This document shows positions 60,345 through 64,000 of a stretch of 64,000 nt of DNA, one piece after another. Source of the stretch: Fraxinus americana (taxonomy: Eukaryota > Streptophyta > Magnoliopsida > Lamiales > Oleaceae). Both the position numbers and the translations under genes were made by a program. Positions within the stretch are counted from its first letter, which is position 1, and each line of letters starts with the position of its first letter. Below the pieces are notes generated by a model. It was not told the origin of the DNA, made no database searches, and saw only the letters and a program-made list of their open reading frames with translations. The stretch spans positions 37,643,817 through 37,707,816 of the forward strand of contig CM068707.1 in NCBI GenBank assembly GCA_035079005.1. The letters run 5' to 3'.

Positions 60345-60545
60345 CGATTCAGCAGCCACGACGGCTTGAATCGCGGCGAAGACGTCTTGAATCTCAGTAG
60401 CGTCGTCGCTGTAGCAGCGAGGACGCTGCTGAGATTCAGCAGCGTCGTCGCTGCGACGCTGCCGTTCAGCAGCGTGGACGCTGCTGAACGGTCGCCACGC
60501 TGCTGAACGGCAGCGACTTGGGCGAGCAGCGGCGACTTGGGCTGC
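60345..60545. repeat. Palindrome-rich GC core of MULE copy 2
   Basis: Blocks such as CAGCAGCGTCGTCGCTG, CAGCGAGGACGCTGCTG, CCGTTCAGCAGCG and CGCTGCTGAACGG recur in both orientations, giving several nested hairpins. The matching place in copy 1 (about 5105-5330) holds a different sequence with its own palindrome (GCCGCGATTCGACAG against CTGTCGAATCGCGGC). Confidence 0.8.
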
Positions 60546-60964
60546 GATTCGGCCAGTCGTTCTTTGTTCGGCCGGCATTCTTGAACGGCATTTTTGTTTT
60601 TTTTTTTTTTGTTTTTTTTTTTTTTGAGTAGTAGAATGGCAGTGCAGTGGGTGTGCGAGATCTCTGTGTGTGGAGGCGGATCTGTGTGTGGGTGGCATAT
60701 TTGTGGGTGTGGTGGCGAATCTATGTGTGTGTGTGAGCGGTGGTGGTGGATCTGTGGACGGTTGTTGATTTTTTTTTTTTTGGTCCGTGACCTAGTTATT
60801 CGTGGTGTTTTTTTTTTTTTTTTGTTATGGTGGATCGGCGGCGGATCTAGTGGCGGTTTTGTTGTTGGCAGTGGCGTCAGTGGTCCATCTTGTGTTGTTT
60901 GGTTACTCGGACTGTCGGACGGCAACAGTGGTGGAGCCGCTGATGGGGGAAAGTGTCAAGTCGT

Positions 60965-61302
60965 GGTCACAAATGATCTGGGGGTGGTCACAAATGATTA
61001 GGTTGTTTGTGACCAATGAATTGTGACCAATAAATTCTTTGTGACCTAAAAATAATTAAATTGTGACCAATAATTTGCTACATTGTGACTTAAAATATGA
61101 GGTATGTTCAATGAATTGGATGTTTGTGACCGTAAATAAGTATTGTGACTTACAAATTTTGTGATTTGTGACCCATGAAAAAATTGTGACTTTTAAATTT
61201 TTAAGTTGTGATCGATAAATAAATTGTAACCTACGAAAATTTTGAATTGTGACCTAAAAATTTTGAATTGTGACCAAATTATACAGATTTGTGACCTTAA
61301 CA
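60965..61302 (+). repeat. TTGTGAC motif array inside MULE copy 2
   Basis: The array is near-identical to the one at 5662-5998, with about 14 TTGTGAC-type motifs. A few motifs carry point changes between copies (for example TTGTGACC to TTGTAACC near 61225). Confidence 0.8.
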
Positions 61303-62369
61303 TATTCGCCGGAATCGGATCAGTCGCCGAAAAAGTCGTCGGAACGATCACCGGAGAAGAGTGGTGGCCGGAATACCACCGGAGTTGTAGGGGTGGTGGA
61401 AGTGAGGGTGGGTTAATTATTTTATAGTAGAATTAAATATTAATAATAAATTCATTTAATAATTATTATTTAATAATTAAAAATTTAAAAGAAACCTGAA
61501 TTTTGAAATTTGAAACATGTTTTGGTATTTTTGAAATGTGTATAAGTAAAAACATGATTTATGTATTCTTCCCAAAGTTTAACCCAACTGCTTAAGTGTT
61601 TTTCACTTACTGGTAGCTAAGAGTTCACTTGGATTGTGCTAGTTTAAACATATTATGACCGTTGGATGAGATGAACGGCTGAGATTAATTCTTGGGGAGA
61701 TATTTCCGTCTCTTCCTTGTCTGAGAGACTTTCACTTTTTGTTTTTCTTCTAGACTCTTCGGTTCTCTCTCCCCCTTTCTGACTCATTCGTGTAGAGTCT
61801 GTACTCTCGTCTTCTTGGACTGTTCTCTGTAATTGTTCTATCCATTTAGAGGTTAATCAGGGTGTATAACTAGGCCTGCAATATTGGCTGGTTTTTCTCT
61901 AAGTGTGTGGAAGATATGTGGCTGTATGGGAGATCCTTTTTCGATTGATGACCAATACATATTTTCTCTTAGTGTTCTCTGTATATTTCTCTTTGTGGAC
62001 GACGGTGTGCACTAGTGGAAAGGCTGTTCCCGAGCCTACCGAACTATGCCGTGTTTGGCTGAACTGCCGTGACATATTCTAGGTTCCTCTGGCTTCTTTA
62101 TGTTTTGTAGTTGCTCTGTTATGTATTGTGCTTGAGGTTTGATGTAAGATTCTTAACATAGAATAATATCTTCAAAATAAATAAGAGTACAACTATAGAC
62201 AAAGATCATTAAATTGACGTCTACAAAGCTGATTCATGATATTAACACAATAATATAACATGGTTCTTATCGGATTTTTTTTGTCATTCAACGACATTTT
62301 TATTTCCATCGCTATACCTTTTCTACCAATGTGATGGTTTGAAGCGATCGTGGAAAGTGATTTGGCACT

Positions 62370-62567
62370 TTGATTATAGCGGATTTCACTAAACCTTCCA
62401 GTTTAAAGGGTGAATTAGAAATTCATTATGTACCAACGTCTGATCAAACCGCAGACCTCCTAACTAAGCTCCCAACTTATTCAAGGTTCCTACTACTCAG
62501 AGACAAGCTTGGAGTCGTTGAACACACTCCACCTTTAAAGGGAAGAAAGGGGGGGGGGGGGGGGGGG
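62370..62567 (+). pseudogene. Copia RNase H C-terminal fragment with purine tract
   Basis: The frame reads SSLKGELEIHYVPTSDQTAD, then LLTKLPTYSRFLLLRDKLGV, the conserved C-terminal end of the copia polyprotein (RNase H). Everything upstream is missing. It runs into GGGAAGAAA and a run of 19 G (62549-62567), at the place where a copia polypurine tract is expected. There is no usable ATG at the 5' edge, so it is a truncated remnant. Confidence 0.7.
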
Positions 62568-62775
62568 CACCCACAACAAATCAGCAGCAGAATTCAACTA
62601 TGACTTAGTGCCGTAAAATCAGGAGTGCTGCATTATTCTTTCTATTATGCCATATGGCAATTGATTCTAGAATTTTCTTGTATACATTGTATGTAAAGAT
62701 CAAGCTACATAAATGATATGTAAAATGTATGATTAATTATCAATAAAGAACTCTAAATTAGCTCAAATTCTACCT
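62568..62775 (+). other. Possible copia 3' LTR remnant
   Basis: AT-rich sequence following the purine tract, with CAATAAAGAACTC near 62740 that could be a polyadenylation signal. It abuts a peroxidase exon fragment at 62776. I could not define LTR ends. Confidence 0.3.
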
Positions 62776-62912
62776 GCCCGGGATGCCTCCGCAGCTGTAA
62801 GTACAAACATGTCTTATTATTTTTTTGATCGGTAAATGTAAATTACTATAGATCAAAATCTCAAGTACAAATACTCCGGGCATTCCGGGCAAAACATCAA
62901 TCATGAGAGTTG
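62776..62912 (+). pseudogene. Class III peroxidase scrap: end of exon 1 and start of intron 1
   Basis: GCCCGGGATGCCTCCGCAGC, the GTAAGTACAAACAT donor, and about 115 bp of intron match 48500-48636 of peroxidase copy 1 with few differences. The rest of the gene is absent. The near-identity of intron sequence points to recent duplication from copy 1, closer than copy 1 is to copy 2. Confidence 0.88.
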
Positions 62913-64000
62913 TTCCATGTTTTCAAGAAGTGAGAAATGTTTGTATTTGGATGATTTCAAGAAGTTGGCATATTAAGTGGAGAAAATTTAATAAGGGTAT
63001 ATTGGTAAAAAACCCAACAAAATATTCTACATTAGGAAACATGCCTATATATTTGGGATAAGAGAAAAATGAAACCCAACCTATATAATTGGGACGGGGA
63101 CGGAGGGAGTATAACATTGCATGCCAAAATTCTTTTTTCAACTAAAAGTCATTGAAGATTTCTTAGCCTGTCATCAATCCTTCATAATTCCCATGAACAA
63201 AAAATCACCTCAAAACGTTAGAAAATCAAGGATTAATGAAAAAATAAAAGTACGAGATTGATGAAGAATGGTTAAATATGTCTGGTTTTGGCCAAGTGTC
63301 GATACCCTGCTAAACTCACGAGACCTTCCTTCTTCCCCTCGGATTTTAGCTACACAGCTATAAGGAGGCATTTGAGCCACATTCTTAATTCTACAAAGAA
63401 TGCAATTTAGGATAGTGATTTGATGGAGAATATATGGTTAAAAATTAATGAAACATTTTGGATTTACATGTAATATTATTTTATTGAAAAATGTAATATT
63501 AAAAATAAAAGAGAGAAAAATGACGATCGCTAAATGAGTATTAGCGTTGAACTCGCGACATTTAATTTTTCTTAAATGAAATCAGTTATTGGCAGAAACT
63601 CCGCAAGAAAACTTGGTGAAGAACGCTTACTTAAAAAGTAGTTAAAAAAGAAATTAAAAACAATTTAGGACTGATGTAGAGACAGACTACATGATTAAAA
63701 AATGCATGCTACTCTTTCTTGGAAACGGACCTTACTAAGTGATGGATTTGATCTAGCATCTGTATCGGTCAAAGCATTTTATGAAGAATAATGCTTTTGG
63801 TACATTTCTTGTTGATATCAAGGTTGACATCGCAATTGATTGGAAAATGTAAATAGTGATTTATTTTTATTTTTAATTTTTTGATTAAAAAGTAGGATTT
63901 TTTTTTTTAATTTATATGAAAAATTATTTTATTGAGAGAATATATGGCTGAATATGAGTTTGGGGGAAAATAATTTTAGATAAGGAGACTCAAAACACTT
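62913..64000. other. Flanks of duplicated peroxidase units at the window end
   Basis: 63150-63360 and 63690-63770 repeat the downstream flank of peroxidase copy 2; 63370-63510 resembles the small MITE; 63855-64000 repeats 53245-53390, the upstream flank of copy 2. No gene is seen. By this order, another peroxidase unit may start just beyond the window. Confidence 0.55.

Larger units (their letters stand above)
60023..61573 (+). mobile_element. Mutator-like element (MULE), copy 2, 1551 bp, perfect 9-bp TSD
   Basis: Flanked by AAAGTTTAA on both sides (60014-60022 and 61574-61582), a perfect 9-bp duplication. The ends and most of the body match copy 1 in the same orientation. The core at about 60345-60545 differs strongly from copy 1. 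The duplication is perfect where copy 1's has one mismatch, fitting a younger insertion. No transposase is encoded; long minus-strand frames across the GC-rich part translate low-complexity sequence only. Confidence 0.88.
59974..62158 (+). repeat. LTR interrupted by MULE copy 2
   Basis: With the MULE removed, TGTTGGACTAGTGCCATTTG (59974 on) joins through AAAGTTTAA to CCCAACTGCTTAAGTG (61583 on) and continues to GATGTAAGATTCTTAACA at 62158. TG...CA ends, a leader-like stretch and about 630 bp of total LTR-derived sequence suggest a copia-type LTR. No target duplication was found and no primer site follows, so it may be truncated. Its link to the copia RNase H scrap at 62370 is not established. 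Confidence 0.5.

Overview
The window is plant nuclear DNA, almost certainly from a eudicot. It is AT-rich, has many-exon genes with GT-AG introns, and carries dense layers of transposable elements. The genes are typically plant: a class III secretory peroxidase array, a myosin-XI receptor of the MyoB family, and an ANTH-domain AP180/PICALM-like clathrin adaptor. I could not fix the species.

Layout. The left half holds four apparently intact genes on the + strand. They are the 3' part of a TMEM214-like gene (1069-2983), an ANTH/AP180 clathrin assembly protein (13620-18428, 15 exons, 561 aa), a MyoB myosin-binding protein with a GTD-binding domain (23062-26123, 3 exons, 959 aa) and a soluble receptor-like kinase related to cysteine-rich RLKs (30139-35415, 6 exons, 399 aa). 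From memory, TMEM214, MyoB and this kinase are also near-neighbours on Arabidopsis chromosome 1 (around At1g70740-At1g70770), so this looks like an old conserved block. The right half (about 43-64 kb) is a decayed tandem array of class III peroxidase units. One copy is nearly intact but has a one-base frameshift (48108-49370). One is a multiply broken pseudogene (55801-56886). One is only an exon/intron scrap (62776-62912). Flanking sequence of the array recurs several times, including at the very end of the window.

Mobile DNA fills most of the rest, and many insertions can be placed to the base from target-site duplications. There are two hAT elements with 8-bp duplications (3841-4620, 57466-58299). 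Two near-identical Mutator-like elements have 9-bp duplications (4775-6283, 60023-61573), and an old inverted relative lies at 41869-42833. A Helitron pair in opposite orientations (19525-21459, split by a hAT-like insertion, and 46961-about 47665) has CTAG 3' ends. Two solo LTRs of one family (44482-45997, 50260-51783) have 5-bp duplications, and a third fragment of that family lies at 36236. There is also a gypsy-type remnant, a LINE 3' end, a copia RNase H scrap and small MITEs.

The most unusual objects are two. The first is a gag-only LTR retrotransposon (7004-11957) with no pol. Its interior holds a ~130-bp tandem array with a 400-bp higher-order repeat and a cluster of GTCGAC palindromes; its LTRs carry a minisatellite and its 3' LTR is partly inverted. 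The second is the Mutator-like family, which carries an array of about 14 TTGTGAC motifs and a GC-rich, palindrome-filled core that differs between otherwise near-identical copies.
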